Of a stretch of 32,857 nucleotides of DNA, positions 15,886-24,429 are shown one piece after another. Source of the DNA: Streptomyces yangpuensis (GTDB lineage: Bacteria > Actinomycetota > Actinomycetes > Streptomycetales > Streptomycetaceae); assembly GCF_001005295.1 (NCBI RefSeq), contig NZ_LBMK01000001.1, forward strand, positions 896,019-928,875, in the 5' to 3' direction. The position numbers were made by a program, and so were the translations under genes. Every line of letters begins with the position of its first letter. The first letter of the stretch is position 1. The notes below the pieces were generated by a model. It was given only the letters and a program-made list of their open reading frames with translations. It made no database searches and had not been told where the DNA came from.

Positions 15886-18800
15886 GTGACCAAGACGCCG
15901 TTCACGCACCTCCACGTCCACACCCAGTACTCGCTGCTGGACGGTGCCGCACGGCTGAAGGACATGTTCAACGCGTGCAACGAGATGGGCATGACGCACA
16001 TCGCCATGTCCGACCACGGCAACCTGCACGGGGCCTACGATTTCTTCCACACCGCCCAGAAGTCCGGGATCACGCCGATCATCGGCATCGAGGCGTACGT
16101 CGCCCCCGAGTCCCGGCGCAACAAGCGCCGCATCCAGTGGGGCCAGCCCCACCAGAAGCGCGACGACGTCTCCGGCTCCGGCGGTTACACCCACAAGACG
16201 ATCTGGGCGGCGAACTCCACCGGCCTGCACAACCTCTTCCGGCTGTCCTCCGACGCGTACGCCGAGGGCTGGCTCACGAAGTGGCCGCGCATGGACAAGG
16301 AGACCATCAGCAAGTGGTCCGAGGGTCTGATCGCCTCCACCGGCTGCCCCTCCGGCGAACTGCAGACCCGGCTGCGCCTCGGCCAGTTCGACGAGGCCCT
16401 GAAGTCGGCCTCCGAATACCAGGACATCTTCGGCAAGGACCGCTACTTCCTGGAGCTGATGGACCACGGCATCGAGATCGAGCGCCGGGTCCGCGACGGC
16501 CTGCTGGAGATCGGCAAGAAGCTCGGTATCCCGCCGCTGGTGACGAACGACTCGCACTACACCTACGCCAGCGAGGCCGCCGCCCACGACGCCCTGCTGT
16601 GCATCCAGACCGGCAAGAACCTCTCGGACCCCGACCGCTTCCGCTTCGACGGCTCCGGCTACTACCTGAAGTCGACCGACGAGATGTACGCCATCGACTC
16701 CTCGGACGCCTGGCAGGAGGGCTGCGCCAACACCAAGCTGGTCGCGGACCAGATCGACACCGAGGGCATGTTCACCTTCCGGAACCTGATGCCGAAGTTC
16801 GACATCCCGGACGGCTACACCGAGGTCACCTGGTTCCGCGAGGAGACCATGCGCGGCATGCACCGCCGCTTCCCCGGGGGCATCCCCGAGGACCGCATGA
16901 AGCAGGTCGAGTACGAGATGGACACGATCATCTCGATGGGCTTCCCCGGCTACTTCCTCGTGGTCGCCGACTTCATCATGTGGGCCAAGAACCAGGGCAT
17001 CGCGGTGGGCCCCGGCCGAGGCTCCGCGGCCGGCTCGATCGTCGCCTACGCCATGGGCATCACCGACCTCGACCCGATCCCGCACGGCCTGATCTTCGAG
17101 CGCTTCCTCAACCCCGAGCGCGTCTCCATGCCCGACGTCGACATCGACTTCGACGAGCGCCGGCGCGTCGAGGTGATCCGGTACGTGACCGAGAAGTACG
17201 GCGCCGACAAGGTCGCCATGATCGGCACCTACGGCACCATCAAGGCCAAGAACGCGATCAAGGACTCCGCGCGCGTCCTGGGCTACCCGTACGCCATGGG
17301 CGACCGCCTCACCAAGGCCATGCCCGCCGACGTCCTCGGCAAGGGCATCCCGCTCTCCGGCATCCTCGACCCCTCGCACCCCCGCTACAGCGAGGCCGGC
17401 GAGATCCGCAGCATGTACGAGAACGAGCCCGACGTGAAGAAGGTCATCGACACCGCCCGCGGCGTCGAGGGCCTGGTCCGCCAGATGGGCGTGCACGCCG
17501 CCGGCGTGATCATGTCCAGCGAGCGGATCACCGACCACGTACCCGTCTGGGTGCGGCACACCGACGGCGTCACCATCACCCAGTGGGACTATCCGAGCTG
17601 CGAGTCGCTCGGCCTGCTGAAGATGGACTTCCTCGGCCTGCGCAACCTCACGATCATGGACGACGCCGTCAAGATGGTGAAGGCCAACAAGGGGATCGAC
17701 ATCGACCTCCTGGCCCTCCCGCTCGACGACCCCAAGACCTTCGAGCTGCTCCAGCGCGGCGACACCCTCGGCGTCTTCCAGTTCGACGGCGGCCCCATGC
17801 GCTCCCTGCTGCGCCTGATGAAGCCCGACAACTTCGAAGACATCTCCGCCGTGTCGGCCCTGTACCGCCCGGGCCCGATGGGCATGAACTCGCACACGAA
17901 CTACGCCCTGCGCAAGAACAAGCAGCAGGAGATCACCCCGATCCACCCCGAGCTGGAGAAGCCGCTCGAAGAGGTGCTCGCGGTCACCTACGGCCTCATC
18001 GTCTACCAGGAGCAGGTCCAGAAGGCCGCCCAGATCATCGCCGGCTACTCGCTCGGCGAGGCCGACATCCTGCGCCGCGTGATGGGCAAGAAGAAGCCCG
18101 AGGAACTGGCCAAGAACTTCACGATCTTCCAGGAGGGCGCCCGGAAGAACGGCTACTCCGACACCGCCATCCAGGCCCTCTGGGACGTCCTGGTCCCCTT
18201 CGCCGGCTACGCCTTCAACAAGGCCCACTCGGCCGCGTACGGCCTGGTCTCCTACTGGACCGCCTACCTCAAGGCGAACTACCCGGCCGAGTACATGGCC
18301 GGCCTGCTCACCTCGGTCAAGGACGACAAGGACAAGTCCGCGATCTACCTGAACGAGTGCCGCCGCATGGGCATCAAGGTGCTCCCGCCGAACGTCAACG
18401 AGTCCGAGTCGAACTTCGCCGCCCAGGGCGACGACGTGATCCTCTTCGGCCTCACCGCCGTCCGCAACGTCGGCCAGAACGTCGTCGACTCGATCATCAA
18501 GACCAGGAAGGCCAAGGGGAAGTACTCCTCCTTCCCCGACTTCCTCGACAAGGTCGAGGCCGTCGTCTGCAACAAGCGGACCATCGAGTCGCTGATCAAG
18601 GCCGGCGCCTACGACGAGATGGGCCACACCCGCAAGGGCCTGGTCGCCCACCACGAGTCCATGATCGACAACGTGGTCGCCGTCAAGCGCAAGGAGGCGG
18701 AGGGACAGTTCGACCTCTTCGGCGGAATGGGTGACGAGGACAGCGGCGACGAGCCCGGCTTCGGCCTCGACGTGGAGTTCTCCGACGTCGAGTGGGAGAA

Positions 18801-19428
18801 GTCCTACCTGCTCGCCCAGGAGCGCGAGATGCTCGGCCTCTACGTTTCCGACCACCCGCTCTTCGGCCTGGAGCACGTGCTCTCCGACAAGACGGACGCC
18901 GGTATCTCCCAGCTCACCGGCGGCGAGCACTCCGACGGCGCCGTCGTCACCATCGGCGGCATCATCTCCGGCCTCCAGCGCAAGATGACCAAGCAGGGCA
19001 ACGCCTGGGCCATCGCCACCGTCGAGGACCTGGCCGGCTCCATCGAGTGCATGTTCTTCCCCGCGACCTACCAGCTCGTCTCCACCCAGCTGGTCGAGGA
19101 CACCGTCGTCTTCGTCAAGGGCCGCCTCGACAAGCGCGAGGACGTCCCCCGCCTGGTCGCCATGGAGATGATGGTCCCCGACCTCTCCTCGGCCGGTACC
19201 AACGCCCCCGTGGTCCTCACCATCCCCACGGTCAAGGTCACGCCCCCGATGGTGACCCGTCTGGGCGAGATCCTGCGCCACCACAAGGGCAACACCGAGG
19301 TACGGATCAAGCTCCAGGGGCCGCGCACCACCACCGTGCTGCGCCTCGACCGGCACCGCGTACAGCCCGACCCGGCCCTCTTCGGTGACCTGAAGGTCCT
19401 CCTCGGACCGTCCTGCCTGGCCGGATAA
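15886..19428 (+). CDS. dnaE: DNA polymerase III alpha subunit, DnaE1
   Basis: This is the replicative polymerase catalytic subunit, 1180 aa. Order of domains: PHP (1-~290), Pol III palm/thumb/fingers, helix-hairpin-helix, OB-fold (around 1010-1090) and a C-terminal tau-binding region. The catalytic aspartates lie in PDVDIDFDE (D417, D419, D421), preceded by GRGSAAGSIVAYAMG. All nine PHP metal ligands expected from the mycobacterial DnaE1 are present: H10, H12, D19, H44, E69, H103, C154, D222, H224. The PHP domain should therefore be an active 3'-5' proofreading exonuclease. The start is GTG 15886, with AGGAG 10 bases upstream; a homologous HLHVHTQYS follows immediately. A strong terminator follows. 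Confidence 0.97.
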   Translation: MTKTPFTHLHVHTQYSLLDGAARLKDMFNACNEMGMTHIAMSDHGNLHGAYDFFHTAQKSGITPIIGIEAYVAPESRRNKRRIQWGQPHQKRDDVSGSGGYTHKTIWAANSTGLHNLFRLSSDAYAEGWLTKWPRMDKETISKWSEGLIASTGCPSGELQTRLRLGQFDEALKSASEYQDIFGKDRYFLELMDHGIEIERRVRDGLLEIGKKLGIPPLVTNDSHYTYASEAAAHDALLCIQTGKNLSDPDRFRFDGSGYYLKSTDEMYAIDSSDAWQEGCANTKLVADQIDTEGMFTFRNLMPKFDIPDGYTEVTWFREETMRGMHRRFPGGIPEDRMKQVEYEMDTIISMGFPGYFLVVADFIMWAKNQGIAVGPGRGSAAGSIVAYAMGITDLDPIPHGLIFERFLNPERVSMPDVDIDFDERRRVEVIRYVTEKYGADKVAMIGTYGTIKAKNAIKDSARVLGYPYAMGDRLTKAMPADVLGKGIPLSGILDPSHPRYSEAGEIRSMYENEPDVKKVIDTARGVEGLVRQMGVHAAGVIMSSERITDHVPVWVRHTDGVTITQWDYPSCESLGLLKMDFLGLRNLTIMDDAVKMVKANKGIDIDLLALPLDDPKTFELLQRGDTLGVFQFDGGPMRSLLRLMKPDNFEDISAVSALYRPGPMGMNSHTNYALRKNKQQEITPIHPELEKPLEEVLAVTYGLIVYQEQVQKAAQIIAGYSLGEADILRRVMGKKKPEELAKNFTIFQEGARKNGYSDTAIQALWDVLVPFAGYAFNKAHSAAYGLVSYWTAYLKANYPAEYMAGLLTSVKDDKDKSAIYLNECRRMGIKVLPPNVNESESNFAAQGDDVILFGLTAVRNVGQNVVDSIIKTRKAKGKYSSFPDFLDKVEAVVCNKRTIESLIKAGAYDEMGHTRKGLVAHHESMIDNVVAVKRKEAEGQFDLFGGMGDEDSGDEPGFGLDVEFSDVEWEKSYLLAQEREMLGLYVSDHPLFGLEHVLSDKTDAGISQLTGGEHSDGAVVTIGGIISGLQRKMTKQGNAWAIATVEDLAGSIECMFFPATYQLVSTQLVEDTVVFVKGRLDKREDVPRLVAMEMMVPDLSSAGTNAPVVLTIPTVKVTPPMVTRLGEILRHHKGNTEVRIKLQGPRTTTVLRLDRHRVQPDPALFGDLKVLLGPSCLAG

Positions 19429-19448
19429 CAGCGGCCGCCACGCGTACG

Positions 19449-19483
19449 GAAAGGCCTGCCCGGCGATGCCGGGCAGGCCTTTT
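19449..19483. terminator. bidirectional terminator after dnaE
   Basis: A perfect 15-bp stem (AAAGGCCTGCCCGGC at 19450-19464 with its complement at 19468-19482) has a GAT loop. It has A-rich and T-rich flanks, so it works as an intrinsic terminator for dnaE and for the leftward small gene. Confidence 0.92.
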
Positions 19484-19517
19484 CGGTTCCGGTCGTCACA
19501 GACCGACGCGAAGGACG

Positions 19518-19679
19518 TCAGTTGTGGCCGAACTTCTTCTGCTTGCTCTTGTGGGCCAGATCCATGGGACTGGGGGCCTGGGACGACTGCTCGGGGGAGT
19601 CCGAGGAGCGCGACGTGTCCTGCCCGGACGAGCGGGTCTGCTGCTTCGCCGGCTGCTTCTGATTCTTGTTCTTGGCCAT
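19518..19679 (-). CDS. small basic Lys/Gln/Ser-rich protein, 53 aa
   Basis: The short gene encodes a hydrophilic, disordered-looking protein that starts MAKNKNQKQPAKQQ, has a Ser/Gln/Pro-rich middle and ends MDLAHKSKQKKFGHN. An ideal GGAGG lies 7 bases before the ATG, codons keep the G/C third-position bias, and it shares the strong terminator with dnaE. It has no membrane segment or known domain. Its high K/Q/N content and size recall small stress or spore-associated proteins, but that is only a resemblance. The product was read directly from the minus strand. Confidence 0.8.
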   Translation of the reverse strand: MAKNKNQKQPAKQQTRSSGQDTSRSSDSPEQSSQAPSPMDLAHKSKQKKFGHN

Positions 19680-19900
19680 GGGGGAGCCTCCGTGAGGGTC
19701 TAGGGGCCAGGACCGCCTTCACACTCACACAGCGCCAGAAACCGCGCATTTTGGATCATTACTGCGCGTAGCCGATGGCTGTTCCCCGCCACGCCGCCGG
19801 ATCCGCCACGCCGATGATCGAGTTCCGGCCTTCAACACCCCCCAGGTCGGGCAGACTCGGGGCACCCCGGAAAACACACGGGGACCCCCCAGGGAAGAGG

Positions 19901-21208
19901 GTGGAACGCGTGGACCGCTGCGTCGTCCTGGTGGACGCCGGCTACCTGCTGGGCGCCGCCGCCAGCCTTCTCGCCGGGGAGCCCTCCCGCTCCCGGATCA
20001 CCGTCGACCATGCCGCCCTCATCCAGGGCCTGCGCGAGCGCGCCGAGGCCGACACCCAGCAGCCCCTGCTGCGCATCTACTGGTTCGACGGCGCACCCGA
20101 CCGGGTGCCGCAGCCCGAACACCGCAGACTGCGCGTCATGCCCCGGGTCACCGTCCGCCTCGGCGCCCTGACCCGCAGCGACGGCCGCTGGGCCCAGAAG
20201 GGCGTCGACGCCGCCATGCACGCCGAGCTCACCGAGCTCGCCCGCAACCGCGCCTGCTCCGACGTCGTCCTCGTCACCGGCGACGGCGACCTCCTGCCCG
20301 GCCTGATGTCCGCCAAGGAACACGGCGTCGCCGTCCACCTGTGGGCCGTCCAGGCCGCCGACGGCGACTACAACCAGTCCGAGGACCTCGTCGCCGAGGC
20401 CGACGAACGCCGCGTCCTCGACCGGGCCTGGATCACCCGGGCCGTCCGCGCCAAGGACCTCGCCGGGCTGTGCTCCCCGCCACCCGTGCCCCGCCCCGAC
20501 ATCGCCGCCATCCTCTCGGCCCCGCTGCCCGAGGCGGCCCTCGCCGAAGCCGCCCGCAACGGCGCCGCCGCCCCCGCCGACGACGACCGGGAGGCGGTCC
20601 CCGTACCGGCGCCCACCACCCCCGGCGGAAAGAGCGTCCCCACACCCAAGGACCTCGCCGGCGCCCTGCGCGCCCCCGGACCGCACACCGGCCAGCACAC
20701 CGCCGCTGCCGGCACGCCCGCCCCCGCCAGCGCCCTGCGCTGGTCCTCCGACAAGGGCTGGATCGACCGGGCCGGACCCCTCGGCGAGCCCGCCGAGACC
20801 GCCTCGCTGCCCACCCTCGCCCAGCTCACCAGCGCCGAACAGCGCTGGGCGGACCGCGAGGAGGACATCACCACCGTCGGCGGCGACCCGTTCGAGGTGG
20901 GACAGGTGTTCGCCCGGCGCTGGATGGAGCGGCTCCCCGAGACCGTGCACCTCCAGAAACTCGCCACCATGTACCCGCGCATCCCGCACCGCATCGACGG
21001 CGAGCTGCTGCGCTACGCCGCCCGGTTCGGCCTGCTCGCGCACAAGGACGACCAGATCGACGAACACGACCGCTACGCCATCCGCGCCGGGTTCTGGAGG
21101 GAGATCGACGTCCGCGCCGCCGCCGAGCACGTCGCCGCGGTACCGGCCGCCGCACCCGGAACCGCACCGGGCGACCTCGCCGCCCCGCTGACCCCGGCGG
21201 CCGAGTAG
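19901..21208 (+). CDS. NYN-domain (PIN-like) protein
   Basis: The 435-aa protein begins with a NYN/LabA-type PIN-like nuclease domain. Acidic residues at the expected places are D12 (VLVDAGYLL), D103 (KGVDAAMH) and D128/D130 (VTGDGDLLP). Family members are metal-dependent ribonucleases; activity here is inferred. A Pro/Ala-rich linker (about 215-315) leads to a conserved C-terminal domain (VFARRWMERLPE to the end of WREIDVRAA) of winged-helix-like composition. GTG 19901 was chosen over the open upstream codons because AGGGA sits 5 bases before it and the NYN strand starts right after; GTG 19910 is an alternative. The ABC pair follows after 28 bases. Confidence 0.85.
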   Translation: MERVDRCVVLVDAGYLLGAAASLLAGEPSRSRITVDHAALIQGLRERAEADTQQPLLRIYWFDGAPDRVPQPEHRRLRVMPRVTVRLGALTRSDGRWAQKGVDAAMHAELTELARNRACSDVVLVTGDGDLLPGLMSAKEHGVAVHLWAVQAADGDYNQSEDLVAEADERRVLDRAWITRAVRAKDLAGLCSPPPVPRPDIAAILSAPLPEAALAEAARNGAAAPADDDREAVPVPAPTTPGGKSVPTPKDLAGALRAPGPHTGQHTAAAGTPAPASALRWSSDKGWIDRAGPLGEPAETASLPTLAQLTSAEQRWADREEDITTVGGDPFEVGQVFARRWMERLPETVHLQKLATMYPRIPHRIDGELLRYAARFGLLAHKDDQIDEHDRYAIRAGFWREIDVRAAAEHVAAVPAAAPGTAPGDLAAPLTPAAE

Positions 21209-21222
21209 GGGCGGGAACCCCG

Positions 21223-21228
21223 TAGGCT
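21223..21228 (+). promoter_or_regulatory. -10 of ABC exporter operon, leaderless-type
   Basis: TAGGCT ends 8 bases before the GTG at 21237 and no ribosome binding site is seen, in the 28-base gap after the NYN gene. Confidence 0.4.
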
Positions 21229-21236
21229 GCTCCCTC

Positions 21237-22274
21237 GTGAGTACGGGCACAGCACAGGCGCAGGACGGCACGGCGGCGGCCGCGGGAGCGGCGTCGGACG
21301 TGGTCTGCGCGGTACGTGACCTGGTCAAGACGTACCCCGCGGTACGCGGACGGCGCGGCGCCCCCGCCCTGCCCGAGACCCGCGCCAACGACGGCGTCAG
21401 CCTCGACGTCCGGCGCGGCGAGATCTTCGGCCTGCTCGGCCCCAACGGCGCCGGCAAGTCCACCCTGGTCCGCCAGCTCACCGGCCTGATGCGACCCGAC
21501 TCGGGCACCGTGACCCTCCTCGGCCACGACCTCGTACGCCACCCCGGAAGGGCCTCCAGGCTGCTCGCCTACCTCGGCCAGGAGTCCACCGCCCTGGACG
21601 AGCTCACGGTGGCACTGGCCGCCGAGACCACCGGCCGGCTCCGCGGCCTCGACGTACGGGCGGCACGCGCCGAGCGCGACGCCGTACTGGAGGAACTCGG
21701 GCTGACCCCGATCGCCGGGCGGCCCCTGAAGAAGCTCTCCGGCGGCCAGCGGCGCCTCGCCTGCTTCGCCGCCGCACTCGTGGGCGAGCGGCCCGTCCTC
21801 GTCCTCGACGAACCCACCACCGGCATGGACCCCGTGGCCCGGCGGGCCGTGTGGTCGGCCGTGGACCGGCGCCGCGCCCGGCACGGCGCGACCGTCCTGC
21901 TCGTCACCCACAACGTCATCGAGGCCGAGACCGTCCTCGACCGGGTCGCCGTCATCGACCAGGGCAAGGTCATCGCCTGCGACACCCCCGCCGCGCTGAA
22001 GGCCCGGGTCTCCGGCGAGGTCCGGCTGGAACTCGTATGGCGCGAAGCCGCTCCGCTGGAGGTGCCCGAGGTCGCCCGGCTGCGCGACCGGGCCGTCGCA
22101 TCGGGACGCCGCTGGGTGCTCCGGCTGGCGCCGGACGAGGCCAGGGCGGCGGTGGCCTCGGTCACCGGCGGCCCCGCCTTCGCCGCGCTCGACGACTTCA
22201 CCCTGGCCACCCCCAGCCTCGAAGACGTGTACCTGGCCCTCGGCGGCAAGACGAAAGGGCTGGTGAAGTCGTGA
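21237..22274 (+). CDS. ABC transporter ATP-binding protein (DrrA-like exporter type)
   Basis: The 345-aa ATPase has Walker A GPNGAGKST, a Q-loop (LGQESTALDE), signature LSGGQ, Walker B VLVLDEPTTGMDP and H-loop VTHN, with the usual order and spacing. About 100 C-terminal residues form the accessory domain typical of the drug/polymer-exporting type 2 ABC ATPases. It couples ATP hydrolysis to the permease encoded next, whose start overlaps its stop by 4 bases (GTGA). The exported substrate is not predictable. Confidence 0.93.
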   Translation: MSTGTAQAQDGTAAAAGAASDVVCAVRDLVKTYPAVRGRRGAPALPETRANDGVSLDVRRGEIFGLLGPNGAGKSTLVRQLTGLMRPDSGTVTLLGHDLVRHPGRASRLLAYLGQESTALDELTVALAAETTGRLRGLDVRAARAERDAVLEELGLTPIAGRPLKKLSGGQRRLACFAAALVGERPVLVLDEPTTGMDPVARRAVWSAVDRRRARHGATVLLVTHNVIEAETVLDRVAVIDQGKVIACDTPAALKARVSGEVRLELVWREAAPLEVPEVARLRDRAVASGRRWVLRLAPDEARAAVASVTGGPAFAALDDFTLATPSLEDVYLALGGKTKGLVKS

Positions 22275-23107
22275 GCGACCGCACGACGGGAGCCGTCCGG
22301 GCCACGCCCGCGTCCGGCGCCGCCGCAGCGACCCCGGCACCCGTGCAGGGGGCCGCGCCACTGGCGCCCGGCGCGCGGTTCTTCCCCGCCCTGGCCGCCG
22401 TCTACCGCGCCCAGCTGTCCCGGGCACGGGTCGCACGGATCCCGCTGCTGTTCGTCGCCACCTTCCAGTCCGTCGGGATCATGATCCTGATGCGGGGCGT
22501 CGTCGACGGGGGCTCGGAGGCCCGGGCCGTCGTGGCCGGCTCCTCGGTGCTCGTCGTCGCCTTCGTCGCGCTGAACCTGCTCGCGCAGTACTTCGGGCAG
22601 CTACGGGCCGGCGGCGGACTCGACCACTACGCCACCCTGCCCGTACCGCCCGCCTCGGTGGTGCTGGGCGCGGCCGCCGCGTACGCCTCCTTCACCCTCC
22701 CGGGCACGCTGGTCACGGCGGTCTTCGGGTGCCTGCTTTTCGGCCTGCCGATGGGCGGGCTGTGGATCCTGGCTGCCGTGGTGCCGCTGGCCGGGGCCGC
22801 GCTGGCCGGGCTCGGTGCGGCGCTGGGGCTGCTGGCCCCGCGCCAGGAACTGGCCACCCTCGCGGGACAGCTCGGGATGTCCGCGGCCCTGCTGCTGGGG
22901 GTGCTGCCGCCCGAGCGGATGCCGGCCGTGATCGTGTGGGCGCGTGACCTGCTGCCGTCCACGTACGGGGTGGAGGCGTTCGCCCGGACCTTCGAGCAGT
23001 CGCCGGACTGGGCCGCCGTCGCCTTCGACCTCGGCGTGTGCGGGGCCGTGGGCGTCGTCTCCCTGGCCGTCGCGACCTGGGCGTACCGCCGGGCCGCGGT
23101 GCGCTGA
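22271..23107 (+). CDS. ABC-2 type permease
   Basis: The 278-aa membrane partner of the ATPase has a Pro/Ala-rich cytosolic N-terminus (to about residue 35) and then six hydrophobic segments, typical of ABC-2 exporters. The start GTG 22271 overlaps the ATPase stop in a GTGA arrangement, so translation is coupled. The substrate is unknown. Confidence 0.9.
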   Translation: MSDRTTGAVRATPASGAAAATPAPVQGAAPLAPGARFFPALAAVYRAQLSRARVARIPLLFVATFQSVGIMILMRGVVDGGSEARAVVAGSSVLVVAFVALNLLAQYFGQLRAGGGLDHYATLPVPPASVVLGAAAAYASFTLPGTLVTAVFGCLLFGLPMGGLWILAAVVPLAGAALAGLGAALGLLAPRQELATLAGQLGMSAALLLGVLPPERMPAVIVWARDLLPSTYGVEAFARTFEQSPDWAAVAFDLGVCGAVGVVSLAVATWAYRRAAVR

Positions 23108-23139
23108 CGCGGTCCGCCGACGCCCCGGCCGGGCACACC

Positions 23140-23148
23140 TGGCACGAT
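23140..23148 (+). promoter_or_regulatory. extended -10 (TGGCACGAT) of DUF2567-like gene
   Basis: This nonamer is identical to that at 9195-9203 and lies at the identical distance (7 bases) from the first base of the start codon. Confidence 0.45.
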
Positions 23149-23154
23149 GTGGGG

Positions 23155-23844
23155 GTGACCGAAGCCGTGACCCCGCAGTCCCCGTTCGACCCGCCGCCGG
23201 CGCCGCCCGAGAAGCCGGGCGGCACCGCCGCGGCCATCACCCCGGAGGACATCCGCGACGGGGCTGTCGTGGCCCTGGCGGTCGGGGTGGCCGGACTGCT
23301 CCTCGGACTGCTGTGGATGTGGCTCGCGCCCCGGGTGCAGTACGTCTCCAACGGTGAGGCGGTGTTCCTGCGCAACAGCGAGAGCGAGGCGCGGATCGCC
23401 GCCGACGGCACCTTCTTCCTGCTGGCGGTCGGGCTGGGCGTGCTGAGCGCCGTCGGCACCTTCCTGTGGCGCCGGGCCGGCGGCGTACCGCTGGTGATCG
23501 GGCTCGCCGTGGGATCCTGCTTCGCCGCGCTCGCGGGATGGCGCTTCGGGCTGTGGCTCGGGGCGTCGTCGACCGACCTGGCCGCCGCCGCGGCCGCCGC
23601 GGGCAAGGGCGTGCCGTTCGACGCACCGCTGGAGCTGATGGCGCATGGCGCGCTGCTGGCCTGGCCGATGACCGCCGTGCTGCTGCACCTGGGGTTCACC
23701 GCGCTGTGGACGCCGCGGGATCCGGAGCCGGATCCGCTGTACGGGTGGACCGGGTACTACCAGCCGCCGGCGCCGCCGTCGGCCGAGCGGACGCTGCCGC
23801 CCACCGACACCGGGCCGACGGCGTCGGAGGCCCCGCGCGCCTGA
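23155..23844 (+). CDS. DUF2567-like membrane protein
   Basis: The 229-aa protein has a Pro-rich cytosolic N-terminus (1-35), four membrane segments (about 38-60, 83-100, 107-128, 160-182) and a Pro-rich tail. The loop after helix 1 (APRVQYVSNGEAVFLRNSESEARIAADG) resembles the actinobacterial DUF2567 family as I recall it. The function is unknown. GTG 23155 is the first start after the ABC permease and has the leaderless-type promoter. Confidence 0.75.
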   Translation: MTEAVTPQSPFDPPPAPPEKPGGTAAAITPEDIRDGAVVALAVGVAGLLLGLLWMWLAPRVQYVSNGEAVFLRNSESEARIAADGTFFLLAVGLGVLSAVGTFLWRRAGGVPLVIGLAVGSCFAALAGWRFGLWLGASSTDLAAAAAAAGKGVPFDAPLELMAHGALLAWPMTAVLLHLGFTALWTPRDPEPDPLYGWTGYYQPPAPPSAERTLPPTDTGPTASEAPRA

Positions 23845-23847
23845 CCC

Positions 23848-23886
23848 CTCCGGGGCGGTGCCGCCCGCCGCGCGGAGCCCCGGGAG
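23848..23886. terminator. imperfect convergent terminator
   Basis: CTCCGGGGC (23848-23856) pairs with GCCCCGGGAG (23877-23886) with one bulged G, and GGGCGG/CCGCCC forms an inner hairpin. It lies between the converging DUF2567-like and ybaK-like genes. Confidence 0.45.
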
Positions 23887-23924
23887 CACGGGCGGGAGCC
23901 CGGTGGGGCCTGCCGAGCCGGAGG

Positions 23925-24419
23925 CTAAGGGCGGCCGATCGGGGCCAGGGTGGCTTCGGTGAGGGTGGTCAGGTCCGTCGGGGAGAGCTCGATCTCCAGG
24001 CCGCGGCGGCCCGCCGAGCAGCAGATCGTGGGATGCGCCGACGCGGACTCGTCGATCACCGTACGCAGCCGCCTGCGCTGCCCCAGCGGGGAGATGCCCC
24101 CGCGGACGTAACCCGTCGTGCGTTCCGCCAGGGCAGGGTCCGCCATCGCCGCCCGCTTGCCGCCGACTGCCGTCGCCAGCGCCTTCAGGTCCAGCGACCC
24201 CGACACCGGGACCACCGCCACCGTCAGGACGCCGTCCACGTCCGCCACCAGGGTCTTGAAGACCTGCGTGGGCGAGACCCCCATGGCCTCGGCCGCTTCC
24301 TCGCCGTACGAGGGATGCGCCGGGTCGTGCTCGTACGCGTGCGTGGTGAAGGCCACCCCCGCAGCCGTCAGCGCCGCGATCGCCGGAGTGCCGGCCGCCT
24401 GCTTCGTCTTCTTCGCCAT
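23925..24419 (-). CDS. ybaK: YbaK/EbsC-type Cys-tRNA(Pro) deacylase
   Basis: This 164-aa editing protein hydrolyses mischarged Cys-tRNA(Pro) in trans. The whole length matches the family, with the key lysine K55 in TQVFKTLVAD, the following strand (VLTVAVVPVSGSLDL) and the GYVRGGISPLG loop. The ATG at 24419 has GGGGGA 4 bases upstream, and the gene begins 10 bases after the LON-domain gene stop, so the two form an operon. The symbol is by family similarity. Confidence 0.9.
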   Translation of the reverse strand: MAKKTKQAAGTPAIAALTAAGVAFTTHAYEHDPAHPSYGEEAAEAMGVSPTQVFKTLVADVDGVLTVAVVPVSGSLDLKALATAVGGKRAAMADPALAERTTGYVRGGISPLGQRRRLRTVIDESASAHPTICCSAGRRGLEIELSPTDLTTLTEATLAPIGRP

Positions 24420-24429
24420 CGGTCCCCCG

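Noticed and set aside
14389..19749. Open minus-strand frame of over 1,700 codons running through the DUF2252 gene and antisense to all of dnaE
   Set aside because: Stop-free antisense frames are a by-product of G/C-only third positions. Only the part below 15714 has a start with RBS and protein-family motifs; the rest is Val/Gly/Asp-rich noise opposite dnaE.
21214..21236. GGAAC-N16-TC resembling an extracytoplasmic sigma-factor promoter before the ABC ATPase
   Set aside because: The -10 part would touch the GTG start codon, so the transcript would begin inside the gene; TAGGCT fits better.
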